64,000 bases of DNA from Geodermatophilus africanus (GTDB lineage: Bacteria; Actinomycetota; Actinomycetes; Mycobacteriales; Geodermatophilaceae): contig NZ_FNOT01000005.1 of assembly GCF_900107105.1 (NCBI RefSeq), forward strand, positions 42,320-106,319. Reading direction: 5' to 3'. Position 1 is the first letter of the stretch; the number at the start of each line of letters is the position of its first letter. Under the pieces are notes generated by a model, which saw nothing but the letters and a program-made list of their open reading frames with translations, did no database searches and had not been told where the DNA came from. Below are positions 24,613 through 33,941 of this stretch, in pieces. The position numbers and the translations under genes are program-made.

Positions 24613-25623
24613 TCAGGCCGCCAGCGCGCGCTCCCGGCGCAGGGCCGACCGGCCGGCCTCCCAGGCGCCGAGCAGGTGGCGGGCCGCCAGGCCGTCCATC
24701 GCCAGCGAGCACGCCGCCCCGAAGAGGACGTCGGCGGTGAGCGCGGGCTCGTCGGCCACCAGCGAGCCGCACATGTCCACCGAGGCGATCTGCTCGTGGA
24801 CGGCGTCGGCCTCGACGTGCTCGTCGTAGAACACGGTCGTCGCCCCGTCGAAGCCCAGCCGGCGCAGCCCCGCCGCATAACGGCGGGAGGGCTCGGAGGA
24901 GGTCATCTCCACGCACGCCAGGTGCCCCAGCGCCGCGCCGCGCCAGCGCCGGTGCAGGCCGAACAGCGACATGGTGTTGACCGAGGCGAACGCGGCGGCC
25001 GGGGCGTCGTCCCACAGCGCGCCGTAGCCGGCGTCGAGACCGAGGTCGCACATCATGCCGGCGAACAGCTGGCTGTGCATGCGCTCGGCCGACCCGCCGC
25101 CGTACTCGTCGGCCTGGATCTCCACCATCGCCGCCTTCGCCCGCCCGGACAGCCGGGGGACGGCGAAGGTGTGCGGGTCGGCCTCCTTGAGGTGGTACAC
25201 CGAGCGGAGCGTGAGGTACTCGTGCCACTGCTCCAGCGAGCCGCTGCGCGACATGTACGTCGACAGCGAGGGGCCGTCGTCGGCCGCGATGAGCGCGGTG
25301 AGCTGCCGGTCGACCGGCTCGTCGGTGACCTCGGGCTCCCCGACCAGCGCGCGCAGCGCCGCGGTGTGCGCCCGCTCCAGGTGGGCGCGCAACCGCAGCA
25401 GGTCCGGGTCCCACTCCCAGTCCTCGCCGACGTCGTCGAACCCGCGGTAGTGCAGCTCGTAGCAGATGGCGAGCGCCAGCTGGAGGTCCTCGTCGGCGAG
25501 CGGGTCGGTCGCGGCGGACGCCGTCCGCTCGGCGAGCTCGACGGTCGCGGGGGCCAGCGTGCCGCTGGTCAGGTCGGTGCAGAGGGCGGAGGTCAGGGGT
25601 CCCCGGGGCTCGGGCAGGCGCAT
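24613..25623 (-). CDS. Heme-oxygenase-like (HDO-type) iron-containing redox enzyme
   Basis: The 336-residue, mostly helical protein resembles the iron-containing redox enzyme family (heme-oxygenase-like diiron oxidases/oxygenases). Candidate metal-ligand segments are ELHYRGFDD, VEIQADEYGGG, CVEMTSSEPSRRY and FYDEHVEADAVHEQI, with spacing typical of HDO proteins. Known members fragment fatty acids or oxidise amino groups; the substrate here cannot be read from sequence. The start is ATG 25623, preceded by GGGAGGA; an in-frame ATG 18 bases upstream is less well placed. It is divergent from the SDR gene at 25701. Confidence 0.75.
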   Translation of the reverse strand: MRLPEPRGPLTSALCTDLTSGTLAPATVELAERTASAATDPLADEDLQLALAICYELHYRGFDDVGEDWEWDPDLLRLRAHLERAHTAALRALVGEPEVTDEPVDRQLTALIAADDGPSLSTYMSRSGSLEQWHEYLTLRSVYHLKEADPHTFAVPRLSGRAKAAMVEIQADEYGGGSAERMHSQLFAGMMCDLGLDAGYGALWDDAPAAAFASVNTMSLFGLHRRWRGAALGHLACVEMTSSEPSRRYAAGLRRLGFDGATTVFYDEHVEADAVHEQIASVDMCGSLVADEPALTADVLFGAACSLAMDGLAARHLLGAWEAGRSALRRERALAA

Positions 25624-25700
25624 GGTTCCTCCCATGCCCACCGCCGGGCCCGTCGATGCACCTCGGGGGTGTGGTGTCCGTCCACGGGTAGAGGGGGTCC

Positions 25701-26549
25701 ATGGATGCCAGCTCCCCGGCCCGCGTTGTCCTCGTCACCGGTGGCAGTGCCGGCATCGGCCGCAGCACCGTGAACCGGCTGGCCCGCGACGGCGCCCGGG
25801 TGGTGACCTGCGCCCGGGGAGGCGACCGGCTGGAGCAGGCCGCCGGCGGGCTGCCCGGGGTGAGCACGGTCGTGGCCGACGTCGCGGACGCCGCCGACCG
25901 CGACCGGCTGCTCGACCGCGTCCTCGACGAGCACGGGCGGCTCGACGCCGTCGTCCTCAACGCCGGGCTCGGGTGGGCCGGGCTGGTGGAGGACATGCCC
26001 GGGGACGCCGTCGAGCGGCTGATCGGGCTGAACCTGACCGGCGTCGTACAGCTGACCCGCAGCGCCCTCCCGCACCTGCTGAGCGCGGCGGCGCAGCGGG
26101 GGAGGGCCGACGTCGTCACCGTCGCCTCCGCGGCGGCGTGGTCGCAGGTGCCCCCGCTGACCGTCTACTCGGCGACCAAGGCCGGGGTGCGGGGGTTCGT
26201 CAAGGGGCTGCGCCGGGAGGTGACCGCCCGGGGCGTGCGGGTGCACACGGTCAACCCGGGTCCGGTGCGGACCGAGTGGCTGGCCCGCGGGCACGGCTCG
26301 CCACCGGTGTCGGACGACGACGCCCGCGGCCGGCTCTCGCCCGGCGTGCACCCCGACCGGGTGGCCGACCAGGTGGCGGGCTGCCTGACCTCGCCCTGGT
26401 CGCGCACGGTCGCCGTCCCGCGGTGGATGGGGCTGGCCCGGCTGGGCGAGGTGCCGCCGGTGGACCGGGTGCTGGACCTGGTGCTCTCCCGGCAGGCCGA
26501 CCGGATCCGCCGGATCGCGGCGCGGATGGTGGCGGAGCGCACCGGCTGA
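25701..26549 (+). CDS. Short-chain dehydrogenase/reductase
   Basis: The 282-residue classical SDR has TGGSAGIGRS (cofactor loop, residues about 13-22), VLNAGLG and the catalytic triad Ser (VASAAA), Tyr-x-x-x-Lys (VYSATKAG), followed by NPGPVRTE. The substrate is unknown. The ATG at 25701 has GAGGGGGT upstream. The C-terminal region (PRWMGLARLGEVPPVDRVLDLVL) is longer than the minimal SDR fold and resembles SDRs whose C-terminus forms a lid or membrane-facing helix. It shares a 77-base divergent promoter region with the HDO gene. Confidence 0.88.
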   Translation: MDASSPARVVLVTGGSAGIGRSTVNRLARDGARVVTCARGGDRLEQAAGGLPGVSTVVADVADAADRDRLLDRVLDEHGRLDAVVLNAGLGWAGLVEDMPGDAVERLIGLNLTGVVQLTRSALPHLLSAAAQRGRADVVTVASAAAWSQVPPLTVYSATKAGVRGFVKGLRREVTARGVRVHTVNPGPVRTEWLARGHGSPPVSDDDARGRLSPGVHPDRVADQVAGCLTSPWSRTVAVPRWMGLARLGEVPPVDRVLDLVLSRQADRIRRIAARMVAERTG

Positions 26550-26640
26550 CCCGGCGGCGCCTGGACGGGCCGGTCGCGGGGCAGCAGGCTGTTGTCCCGC
26601 CGGATCCACGGCCGACACGCGACGTCCACCTCCCACTACC

Positions 26641-26646
26641 TAGAGT
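26641..26646 (+). promoter_or_regulatory. -10-like hexamer TAGAGT
   Basis: TAGAGT lies about 46 bases upstream of the 5'-nucleotidase start and gives a leader of about 40 bases that includes a GGGAG ribosome-binding site. Confidence 0.35.
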
Positions 26647-26692
26647 CGGGTGTCGGACCGGAACGGTTCGGCCTGCCTCCCTGGGAGAACCG

Positions 26693-28426
26693 ATGCGACC
26701 GACCGTCCGCCGCGCCACTGTCGCGGCCGCCGTGACGACCACCCTGGCCGGGCTCACCGTGGCCGCGGCCGTGCCCGCCGGCGCCGAGCCGGGCGCCGCG
26801 CCCGCCGGACCCGAGCCGGTCGAGCTGCAGCTGCTGGCTTTGAACGACTTCCACGGCGCCCTCGAGCCGCCGACCGGTTCCGGCGGCCGGGTGCAGACCG
26901 GGCCGGACCCCGACGGCTCCGGGTCCGCGACCGCGCCCACGGTGGACGCCGGCGGTGTGGAATACCTGAGCACCCAGCTGGCCGCTCTGGCCGAGGAGCA
27001 GCCCAGGAAGAACACCGTCACTGTCGCCGCCGGCGACCTGATCGGTGCCACGCCGCTGCTGTCGGCCGCGTTCCACGACGAGCCGACCATCGAGGCCCTC
27101 GGCCTGGCCGGCCTGGACTACGCCAGCGTCGGCAACCACGAGTTCGACGAGGGCGCGACCGAGCTGCTGCGCATCCAGAACGGCGGCTGCCACCCGGTCG
27201 ACGGCTGCACCGACGGCACCCCCTACGAGGGTGCGGACTTCCGGTACCTGTCGGCCAACGCCTTCGTCACCGAGACGGGGGAGCCGCTACTGGCGCCCTA
27301 CGCGATCGAGAACGTCCAAGGCGTGAAGGTGGGCTTCATCGGCATGACGCTGGAGGGCACCGGCGCCATCGTCAGTCAGGAGGGCGTGGCCGGGCTGGAG
27401 TTCGTCGACGAGGTCGAGACGGCCAACCGGTACGCCGCCGAGCTGCAGGAGCAGGGGGTCGAGGCGATCGTCGTCCTGCTGCACGAGGGCGGCTCGCAGA
27501 CCGGGGAGGGCGCCTGGGACGTCGACGGGTGCAACGGCCTCACCGGTCCGATCGTCGACATCGCCAACGGCATGTCCGACGCCATCGACGTCGTGGTGAG
27601 CGGGCACACCCACCAGGCCTACACCTGCCAGGCCGACGGCAAGGTCGTCACCAGTGCCGGCAGCAACGGGCGCCTCGTGACCGACATCGACCTCCAGCTG
27701 GACCGGCGCACCGGGGACGTCGTCGACGGCAGCCAGCGGGTGGACAACGTCGTCGTCGAGCGCGCCGTCGCCGCGGACCAGCAGCAGACCGCGCTGATCG
27801 CCCGCTACCGCGAGGCGCTCGGCCCGATCGCCACCGAGGTCGTCGGCCAGGCCACGGCCGACATCACCCGGACCGCGGCACCCTCCGGCGAGTTCCCCCT
27901 GGGCAACCTCATCGCCGACGCCCAGCTCGCCGACACGCGGGACGAGGGCGCCGTCGCCGCCTTCATGAACCCCGGCGGGGTGCGCGCCGACCTCGGCGCC
28001 GGCGACGTCACCTACGAGGAGGCCTTCACCGTCCAGCCGTTCGCCAACAACCTGGTGACGCTGGGGCTGACCGGGGCCCAGCTGGACTGCCTGCTCGAGC
28101 AGCAGTACGTCGTCAACCGGGTGCTGCAGCCCTCGGCGACCGTCGGATACACCGTCACCCCCACCGCCCCGGCCGGCACCGCCGCCGACCCCTGCTCCGG
28201 GCAGCGGGTCGACGGTCTGACGATCGACGGCGTCGCCGTCGACCCGGCCGCCACGTACCAGGTCACGGTGAACAGCTTCCTCGCCGGCGGCGGGGACGGC
28301 TTCACCGTGCTGACCGAGGGGACCGGACCGGTCACCAGCTCGATCGACCTGGACGCCTTCGTGGCCTACCTGCAGGCCACCCGGCCGGTCAGCCCGCCCG
28401 CGACGGACCGGATCACCGTGGGTTGA
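26693..28426 (+). CDS. Secreted 5'-nucleotidase / bifunctional metallophosphatase
   Basis: The 577-residue exported hydrolase begins with a signal peptide (MRPTVRRATVAAAVTTTLAG ... PAGAEPG, residues about 1-36). A calcineurin-like metallophosphoesterase domain follows, with LNDFHGALEP, AAGDLIGATP, SVGNHEFDEG and VVSGHTHQAY providing the metal ligands. A 5'-nucleotidase C-terminal domain comes next (about 370-560; MNPGGVRADL, VQPFANNLVTL, NSFLAGGGDGF). It should dephosphorylate extracellular nucleotides so nucleosides can be imported. No sorting signal or C-terminal anchor is visible, so it is probably released. It lies upstream of the purine-oxidation operon. Confidence 0.9.
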   Translation: MRPTVRRATVAAAVTTTLAGLTVAAAVPAGAEPGAAPAGPEPVELQLLALNDFHGALEPPTGSGGRVQTGPDPDGSGSATAPTVDAGGVEYLSTQLAALAEEQPRKNTVTVAAGDLIGATPLLSAAFHDEPTIEALGLAGLDYASVGNHEFDEGATELLRIQNGGCHPVDGCTDGTPYEGADFRYLSANAFVTETGEPLLAPYAIENVQGVKVGFIGMTLEGTGAIVSQEGVAGLEFVDEVETANRYAAELQEQGVEAIVVLLHEGGSQTGEGAWDVDGCNGLTGPIVDIANGMSDAIDVVVSGHTHQAYTCQADGKVVTSAGSNGRLVTDIDLQLDRRTGDVVDGSQRVDNVVVERAVAADQQQTALIARYREALGPIATEVVGQATADITRTAAPSGEFPLGNLIADAQLADTRDEGAVAAFMNPGGVRADLGAGDVTYEEAFTVQPFANNLVTLGLTGAQLDCLLEQQYVVNRVLQPSATVGYTVTPTAPAGTAADPCSGQRVDGLTIDGVAVDPAATYQVTVNSFLAGGGDGFTVLTEGTGPVTSSIDLDAFVAYLQATRPVSPPATDRITVG

Positions 28427-28444
28427 TCCCGGTACTCCCAGCAC

Positions 28445-28484
28445 GCCACGGCGGCGGATCCCTCGCGGGGGTCGCCGCCGTGGC
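28445..28484 (+). terminator. Intrinsic-type hairpin after the 5'-nucleotidase gene
   Basis: Perfect 12-bp arms GCCACGGCGGCG and CGCCGCCGTGGC with a 16-base loop, followed by GTTT. It begins 18 bases after the stop codon. Confidence 0.65.
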
Positions 28485-28554
28485 GTTTCGGCACCCGCGC
28501 CTCCTGGGCACGGGAGAGGTGACCGCCGACCCCGACCGGGAGGACGCCGAGACC

Positions 28555-29130
28555 GTGCGCCACCTCCGAGCCACCGCTGCCGCCGCCCCGCTGATCGCCT
28601 TCGCCGCCTGCGCGTCCCTGGCCACCGGCCCGGCTCCCACGGCGGTCGACGTCTCGCCCGCCGCGCAGGCGGTTCCCGCGACCCGGCAGGGCGGCGACGG
28701 GAACGGCTGCGCCAGCCCCGCCGGCTACCGGGTGCGGTACCCCGCCGACTGGTCGACCAACGAGGCCGGCGTGCTGCCGCCCTGCAGCTGGTTCGGGCCC
28801 GGCGAGGTCGTCGTCCCCGAGGCCTCCGACGTCCGCACCGCACCGGTCACGCTGCAGGTCGTCGACGCGCCCCTCGCGCAGGTCGCCGGGCCGTTGCCGG
28901 ACGAGGTGTCGCGCACCGAGGTCGAGGTCGGCGGCCGGCCGGCGGTGCGCACCGAGCAGGTGACGACGCTGGGCCTGTACCCCGAGGGCACGCACATCAC
29001 GACGTGGGCCCTCGACCTGGACGGCCGCACCCTGGTCGCCGACGCCGTCGAGCTGCCCGGCGGCGACCACGAGCGCGCGGTCGCCGTCCTCGACGAGATG
29101 GTGTGCACCCTGGAGCCGACCGTCCGCTGA
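28555..29130 (+). CDS. Putative lipoprotein, PsbP/Mog1-like
   Basis: The 191-residue protein starts VRHLRATAAAAPLIAFAAC. It has a short hydrophobic signal and a lipobox-like FAAC at about residues 16-19, so it is probably a lipoprotein. After a linker, CASPAGYRVRYPADWSTNE is the opening typical of PsbP/Mog1-fold secreted proteins, and the C-terminus (DHERAVAVLDEMVCTLEPT) fits that fold. Two mature cysteines could form a disulfide. GTG 28555 was chosen because it places the signal peptide at the N-terminus and has GGGAGG upstream. Function unknown. Confidence 0.7.
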   Translation: MRHLRATAAAAPLIAFAACASLATGPAPTAVDVSPAAQAVPATRQGGDGNGCASPAGYRVRYPADWSTNEAGVLPPCSWFGPGEVVVPEASDVRTAPVTLQVVDAPLAQVAGPLPDEVSRTEVEVGGRPAVRTEQVTTLGLYPEGTHITTWALDLDGRTLVADAVELPGGDHERAVAVLDEMVCTLEPTVR

Positions 29131-29171
29131 CCCGCCGCGTCGGCCCGGCGCGACGCACCGTCCCCTGTTCG

Positions 29172-29177
29172 TAACGT
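29172..29177 (+). promoter_or_regulatory. -10-like hexamer TAACGT of the xdh operon
   Basis: TAACGT lies about 50 bases upstream of the first xanthine-dehydrogenase gene and would start a leader containing the GAGGAGAGG ribosome-binding site. Confidence 0.4.
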
Positions 29178-29225
29178 CCCTCGTGCACAGTGCTCGCAGA
29201 CCGAGCGGGGGGACGAGGAGAGGCG

Positions 29226-30089
29226 ATGGACTTCCTGCAGCCGTCGTCGTGGCACGAGGCACTGGCGATCCGGGCCGAGCGGCCCGACGCGCTGCCGATT
29301 GCCGGCGGTACCGACGTCATGGTCGAGCTCAACTTCGACCGCCGCCGTCCCGGCGCCCTCCTGGACCTGACCCGCGTCGGCGAGCTGCGCGAGTGGTCGG
29401 TCGAGGACGGCGGCAGGGTGCGGCTCGGGGCCGGCGTCCCCTACGCCCGGGTGATCGGCGAGCTCGGCGACCGGCTGCCCGGCCTGGCGATGGCCGCGCG
29501 CACCGTGGGCTCGCCGCAGATCCGGGTGCGCGGCACGGTCGGCGGCAACCTGGGGTCGGCGTCCCCGGCCGGCGACGCGCACCCGCCGCTGCTCGCCGCG
29601 GGCGCGGAGGTCGAGGTGGCCTCCGCCGCCCGCGGCACCCGGCGGGTCCCCGTGGCGGACTACTTCACCGGCGTCAAGCGCAACGTCCTGGAGCCCGACG
29701 AGCTCATCGCCGCCGTCCTGGTGCCGACGGCCGCCGGGCCGCAGCAGTTCTGCAAGGTCGGCACCCGCAACGCCATGGTCATCTCGGTGTCGGCGTTCGC
29801 CCTCGCCCTGCACCCCGACCGGCAGGCCGTCGGCACCGGCATCGGGTCGGCCGCGCCCACCCCGCGGTGCGCCCCCGAGGCCGAGGAGTTCCTCGCCGGC
29901 GAGCTGGACTGGGCCGCCCGCCGGCCGCTGCCCGAGGGCCTGGCGCGGGCCTTCGGCGAGCGGGTGGCCGCCGCGGCCGCACCCATCGACGACGTCCGGG
30001 GGACGGCGGCCTACCGGCGGCACTCGCTCGCCGTGCTGGCCCGCCGCGCCGTCACCTGGGCCTGGGACGACCTGAGGAGGGCCGCCTGA
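29226..30089 (+). CDS. Xanthine dehydrogenase family, FAD-binding subunit
   Basis: The 287-residue medium subunit of a molybdenum hydroxylase has the FAD-binding PIAGGTDVMVELN (about residues 22-34) and VRGTVGGNLGSASPAGD motifs, then a CO-dehydrogenase flavoprotein C-terminal domain. It passes electrons from the 2Fe-2S clusters to NAD+ or another acceptor. The start ATG 29226 has GGAGAGG upstream. The stop overlaps the start of the next subunit by one base (TGATG), so the three genes form an operon. Confidence 0.92.
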   Translation: MDFLQPSSWHEALAIRAERPDALPIAGGTDVMVELNFDRRRPGALLDLTRVGELREWSVEDGGRVRLGAGVPYARVIGELGDRLPGLAMAARTVGSPQIRVRGTVGGNLGSASPAGDAHPPLLAAGAEVEVASAARGTRRVPVADYFTGVKRNVLEPDELIAAVLVPTAAGPQQFCKVGTRNAMVISVSAFALALHPDRQAVGTGIGSAAPTPRCAPEAEEFLAGELDWAARRPLPEGLARAFGERVAAAAAPIDDVRGTAAYRRHSLAVLARRAVTWAWDDLRRAA

Positions 30090-30559
30090 TGCGCGTCACC
30101 ACGACCGTCAACGGCACCGAGCGCACCGCGGACGACGTCTGGCCGGGGGAGAGCCTGCTGTACCTGCTGCGCGAGCGGCTGGGCCTGCCCGGCGCCAAGA
30201 ACGCCTGCGAGCAGGGGGAGTGCGGCTCCTGCACCGTCTACCTCGACGGCGAGCCGGTGTGCGCCTGCCTGGTCGCGGCGGGGCAGGCGATCGGCCGCGA
30301 GGTCACCACCGTCGAGGGGCTGGCCGACGGGCAGTCGCTGCACCCGGTACAGGAGGCCTTCGTCGAGGCCGGGGCCGTCCAGTGCGGCTTCTGCACGCCC
30401 GGCCTCGTCGTGGCCGCGCACGACCTGCTGGCCCGGGTGCCCGAGCCGTCGGACCCGGAGATCCGCGAGGCGCTGGCCGGCAACCTGTGCCGCTGCACCG
30501 GCTACGAGAAGATCCTCGACGCCGTCCGGCTGGCCGCCCGGCGGCAGGCGACCCGATGA
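30089..30559 (+). CDS. Xanthine dehydrogenase family, 2Fe-2S subunit
   Basis: The 156-residue small subunit has a plant-ferredoxin-type cluster site ([21 protein letters not shown], abbreviated C-x4-C-x2-C...C) in its N-terminal half. A second helical [2Fe-2S] site lies in the C-terminal half (CGFCTPG ... CRCTGYEKI). All eight cluster cysteines are present. It shuttles electrons between the molybdenum site and FAD. It starts one base inside the stop of the FAD-subunit gene and overlaps the large-subunit start by four bases (ATGA). Confidence 0.93.
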   Translation: MRVTTTVNGTERTADDVWPGESLLYLLRERLGLPGAKNACEQGECGSCTVYLDGEPVCACLVAAGQAIGREVTTVEGLADGQSLHPVQEAFVEAGAVQCGFCTPGLVVAAHDLLARVPEPSDPEIREALAGNLCRCTGYEKILDAVRLAARRQATR

Positions 30560-32838
30560 CCACCACGCAGACCGGCGCCCGCACCGCCGGCCGGATCGGC
30601 GACAACGCGCAGCGCCCCGACGGCACCCTTAAGGTCACCGGCGAGTTCGCCTACGCCAGCGACCTCTGGCACGACGACATGGTCTGGGGCGTCACGCTGC
30701 GCAGCCCGCACCCGCACGCCCGCATCCGCCGCATCGACGTCGCCGAGGCGCTTGCCGTACCGGGCGTCAGCGCCGTCCTCACCGCCGACGACGTCCCCGG
30801 CGAGAACGCCTACGGCCTCGAGCACGCCGACCAGCCGGTGCTCGCCGCCGACGTCGTGCGCTACGAGGGCGAGCCGGTGGCGCTGGTCGCCGCCGACCAC
30901 CCCGAGACCGCGCGCCGGGCGGCGGCGCGCATCCGCGTCGACTACGAGGTGCTGCCCGCCCTCACCGACCCGCGCCGGGCCCTGGACGACGACGCGCCGG
31001 AGGTGCACCCCGGCGGCAACCTGGTCCGCCACCTGCGGGTGCGCCGCGGCGACCCCGCGCCCACGGCGCCGGTCGTGGTGAGCCTCGACTTCGAGGTCGG
31101 CATGCAGGACCAGGCCTTCCTCGGGCCGGAGTCCGGGCTCGCCGTCCCGGCCGAGGACGGCGGCGTCGACCTCTACGTCGCCACCCAGTGGCTGCACGTC
31201 GACCAGCGGCAGGTGTGCCTGGCCCTCGGCATGCCGCCCGGGAAGGTGCGGCTGACGCTGGCCGGCGTCGGCGGCGCGTTCGGCGGCCGGGAGGACCTCT
31301 CGGTGCACGTGCACGCCTGCCTGCTGGCGCTGCGGACCGGCCGGCCGGTGAAGATGAGCTACGGCCGCGAGGAGTCCTTCCACGGCCACGTGCACCGGCA
31401 CCCGGCGACGATGACCTACGAGTTCGGCGCCGAGCGCGACGGCACCCTGGTCTACGCCAGGGCCGACGTGCTGCTCGACGGCGGCGCGTACGCCTCCTCG
31501 ACCGCCGCCGTGGTCGGCAACGCCGGGCTGCTGGGCCTGGGCCCCTACCGCATCCCGTCGGTGGCCGTAGACGCGTACGGGGTGTTCACCCACAACCCGC
31601 CGTGCGGTGCGATGCGCGGCTTCGGCTGCGTGCAGGCGGCGTTCGCGCACGAGGCGCTGATGGACGAGCTCGCCGCCGCCGTCGGCGTCTCACCGGTGGA
31701 GATCCGGCAGCGCAACGGCATGCGCGAGGGCGACCGCACCACCACCGGCCAGGTCATCGACTCCGCCGCCCCGGTCGCCGAGCTGCTGGAGCGAGTCGCC
31801 GCGATGCCACTGCCGCCGCCGCTGGAGACCTCCGACCTGCGGAACCTGCCCGGCGCGGTCGGCAACACCACGCACGGCGAGGGCGTCCGCCGCGGCGTCG
31901 GCTACGCGGTGACCTACAAGAACGTCGGCTTCTCCGAGGGCTTCGACGACTACTCGACCGCACGGGTGCGGCTGCAGGTGGTCGCCGGCGAGGCGGTGGC
32001 CACCGTGCACACCGCGGCTGCCGAGGTCGGCCAGGGCCTGGTCACCGTGCAGCAGCAGATCGCCCGCACCGAGCTGGGCGTGGAACGGGTGGTCGTCGTC
32101 CCGGCCGACACCACGGTGGGCTCGGCGGGGTCGACGTCGGCGTCCCGGCAGACCTACGTCACGGGCGGGGCGGTGAAGGCCGCCTGCGAGGCGGTGCGGA
32201 CGGCGGTGCTGCAGCGGGCCGCCGTCGCGCTGGGCGGGCCGGTGGCCGGGCTGGCGCTGGACGGCGACAAGGTCGTCGGTGCCGGCGGCGAGGTGCTCGC
32301 CGGGCTGGCCGACCTCCTGGGGGACGACGCGGTCGAGGAGACCGTCGAGTGGCGGCACCGGCCCACCCACGCCGTCGACCCGGAGACCGGCCAGGGCGAC
32401 GCGCACGTGCAGTTCGCCTTCTCGGCGCACCGTGCGGTGGTCGACGTCGACGTCGAGCTCGGCCTGGTGAAGGTGGTCGCGCTCGACACCGCCCAGGACG
32501 TCGGCCGGGCGCTCAATCCCGACGCCGTCGTCGGCCAGATCCAGGGCGGATCCGCGCAGGGCATGGGGCTGGCGCTCATGGAGGAGGTGGTGGTGGCCGA
32601 CGGCCACGTGCGCAACCCGTCGTTCACCGACTACCTGCTGCCGACGATCCTCGACATGCCGCCGATGCGGGTGGAGGTGCTCGAGTACGCCGACCCGCAC
32701 GCGCCCTACGGCGTCCGCGGGGTGGGAGAGCCGCCGACCATCTCGTCGGGCCCGGCGGTCGCCGCCGCGGTGCGCGTCGCCTGCGGGAGGCCGCTGCGCC
32801 GGGTGCCGATCCGGCCGGAGCATGTCACGGGGACCTAG
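30556..32838 (+). CDS. Xanthine dehydrogenase family, molybdopterin-binding subunit
   Basis: The 760-residue large subunit resembles PucD/XDH-type subunits of actinobacteria (MQDQAFLGPESGLAVP, GVGGAFGGRED). It has the substrate-channel Arg segment CGAMRGFGCVQ, the pterin-contact region VGQGLVTVQQQ and the C-terminal GVGEPP holding the catalytic Glu. Overall it would hydroxylate purines such as hypoxanthine and xanthine, although molybdenum hydroxylases for aldehydes or other heterocycles share this fold. No cofactor-sulfuration (XdhC-like) gene is present nearby. The next gene, on the same strand, starts 32 bases after the stop. Confidence 0.9.
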   Translation: MTTTQTGARTAGRIGDNAQRPDGTLKVTGEFAYASDLWHDDMVWGVTLRSPHPHARIRRIDVAEALAVPGVSAVLTADDVPGENAYGLEHADQPVLAADVVRYEGEPVALVAADHPETARRAAARIRVDYEVLPALTDPRRALDDDAPEVHPGGNLVRHLRVRRGDPAPTAPVVVSLDFEVGMQDQAFLGPESGLAVPAEDGGVDLYVATQWLHVDQRQVCLALGMPPGKVRLTLAGVGGAFGGREDLSVHVHACLLALRTGRPVKMSYGREESFHGHVHRHPATMTYEFGAERDGTLVYARADVLLDGGAYASSTAAVVGNAGLLGLGPYRIPSVAVDAYGVFTHNPPCGAMRGFGCVQAAFAHEALMDELAAAVGVSPVEIRQRNGMREGDRTTTGQVIDSAAPVAELLERVAAMPLPPPLETSDLRNLPGAVGNTTHGEGVRRGVGYAVTYKNVGFSEGFDDYSTARVRLQVVAGEAVATVHTAAAEVGQGLVTVQQQIARTELGVERVVVVPADTTVGSAGSTSASRQTYVTGGAVKAACEAVRTAVLQRAAVALGGPVAGLALDGDKVVGAGGEVLAGLADLLGDDAVEETVEWRHRPTHAVDPETGQGDAHVQFAFSAHRAVVDVDVELGLVKVVALDTAQDVGRALNPDAVVGQIQGGSAQGMGLALMEEVVVADGHVRNPSFTDYLLPTILDMPPMRVEVLEYADPHAPYGVRGVGEPPTISSGPAVAAAVRVACGRPLRRVPIRPEHVTGT

Positions 32839-32870
32839 CCGAGGCCCGCTCCAGCCACGATCATCGTCGG

Positions 32871-33941
32871 GTGGCTGTCCCCGCCGGCGTGTCGGCCGAC
32901 CACCTGACGACGATCACGACGGACGTCCCGGTCCCGACCCTGGTCGGGCAGAGCGTCGTCGTCGAGCCGGACACCGTCCGGATCCTGGACCGCCGCGTCT
33001 TCCCGCTCGAGCGGACCTGGGTGACCTGCCGCAGCCACGAGGACGTGGCCCGGGCGATCGAGGAGATGGTCACCCAGAGCCTCGGCCCGCTGTTCGCGGC
33101 CGCCGGCGGGATGACGCTCGCGGCCCGGGAGGCCGACCGGCTCCCGACGGCACGCGCGCGGCGGGAGTTCCTGACCGGTGCCGGCCGCCGGCTGGTCGCC
33201 ACCCGGCCGACCAACAACGCCATCCGGGACGTCGTGGCCGAGCTGCTGACGGTCGCGTCCGCCACCGTGGACGCCGGGGAGCTGCCGGGGCCCGCCGTCG
33301 AGCGCGCCGCCCGGGTGGTCGCGGAACGGCACCGGGCCGGCCACCGGCGGCTCGGGGAGCACGCTGCCGCGCTGATCCCGGACGGCGCCACGGTCCTCAC
33401 CCACTGCTGGGCGGAGTCCTACCTCACCGAGACCGTCGCGGCGGTGCTGCGCTCGGGCAAGCGCATCGACGCCGTGTGCACCGAGACGCGGCCCTACCTG
33501 CAGGGCGCCCGCCTGACGGCGGAGAGCCTCGCGGAGATGGGCGTCCCCACGCGGCTGGTCACCGACGGCATGCCTGCACACCTCATGAGCCGCGGCGACG
33601 TCACCACCTTCGTGACCGGCGCCGACCGCGTCACCATGGACGGCTCGGTCGTGAACAAGATCGGCACCCTGCAGATCGCGATCGCCGCGCACACCTTCGG
33701 CGTGCCGTACCTGGCGCTCGTCCAGGCCCCGGACCGGCACGCGCCGGACGCGGCCGCCGTCGAGCTCGAGGACCGGGACGGGCGGGAGGTGCTGCACTGC
33801 CTCGGCCACCGCACGGCGTCGGGATCCGTCACCGGTGTCTACCCGGCCTTCGACGTGACCCCGCCGCGGTTCGTCGGCGTCGTGGTCACCGACCGCGGGC
33901 GGTTCGCGCCGTCCGACGTGGCCTCCTACTTCGCCGCATGA
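32871..33941 (+). CDS. eIF2B/MtnA-family sugar-1-phosphate isomerase
   Basis: The 356-residue protein belongs to the eIF2B-like isomerase superfamily (methylthioribose-1-phosphate isomerase MtnA, 5-deoxyribose-1-phosphate isomerase DrdI, ribose-1,5-bisphosphate isomerase). The catalytic Cys is in VLTHCWAES and the catalytic Asp in VTGADRVTMDGSVVNKIG. ETRPYLQGARL is the phosphosugar loop. The family converts aldose-1-phosphates to ketoses. It overlaps a class II aldolase gene by four bases, the arrangement of the DHAP shunt that disposes of 5'-deoxyadenosine or methylthioadenosine sugars. The start GTG 32871 is tentative; GTG 32889 is an alternative. Confidence 0.85.
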   Translation: MAVPAGVSADHLTTITTDVPVPTLVGQSVVVEPDTVRILDRRVFPLERTWVTCRSHEDVARAIEEMVTQSLGPLFAAAGGMTLAAREADRLPTARARREFLTGAGRRLVATRPTNNAIRDVVAELLTVASATVDAGELPGPAVERAARVVAERHRAGHRRLGEHAAALIPDGATVLTHCWAESYLTETVAAVLRSGKRIDAVCTETRPYLQGARLTAESLAEMGVPTRLVTDGMPAHLMSRGDVTTFVTGADRVTMDGSVVNKIGTLQIAIAAHTFGVPYLALVQAPDRHAPDAAAVELEDRDGREVLHCLGHRTASGSVTGVYPAFDVTPPRFVGVVVTDRGRFAPSDVASYFAA

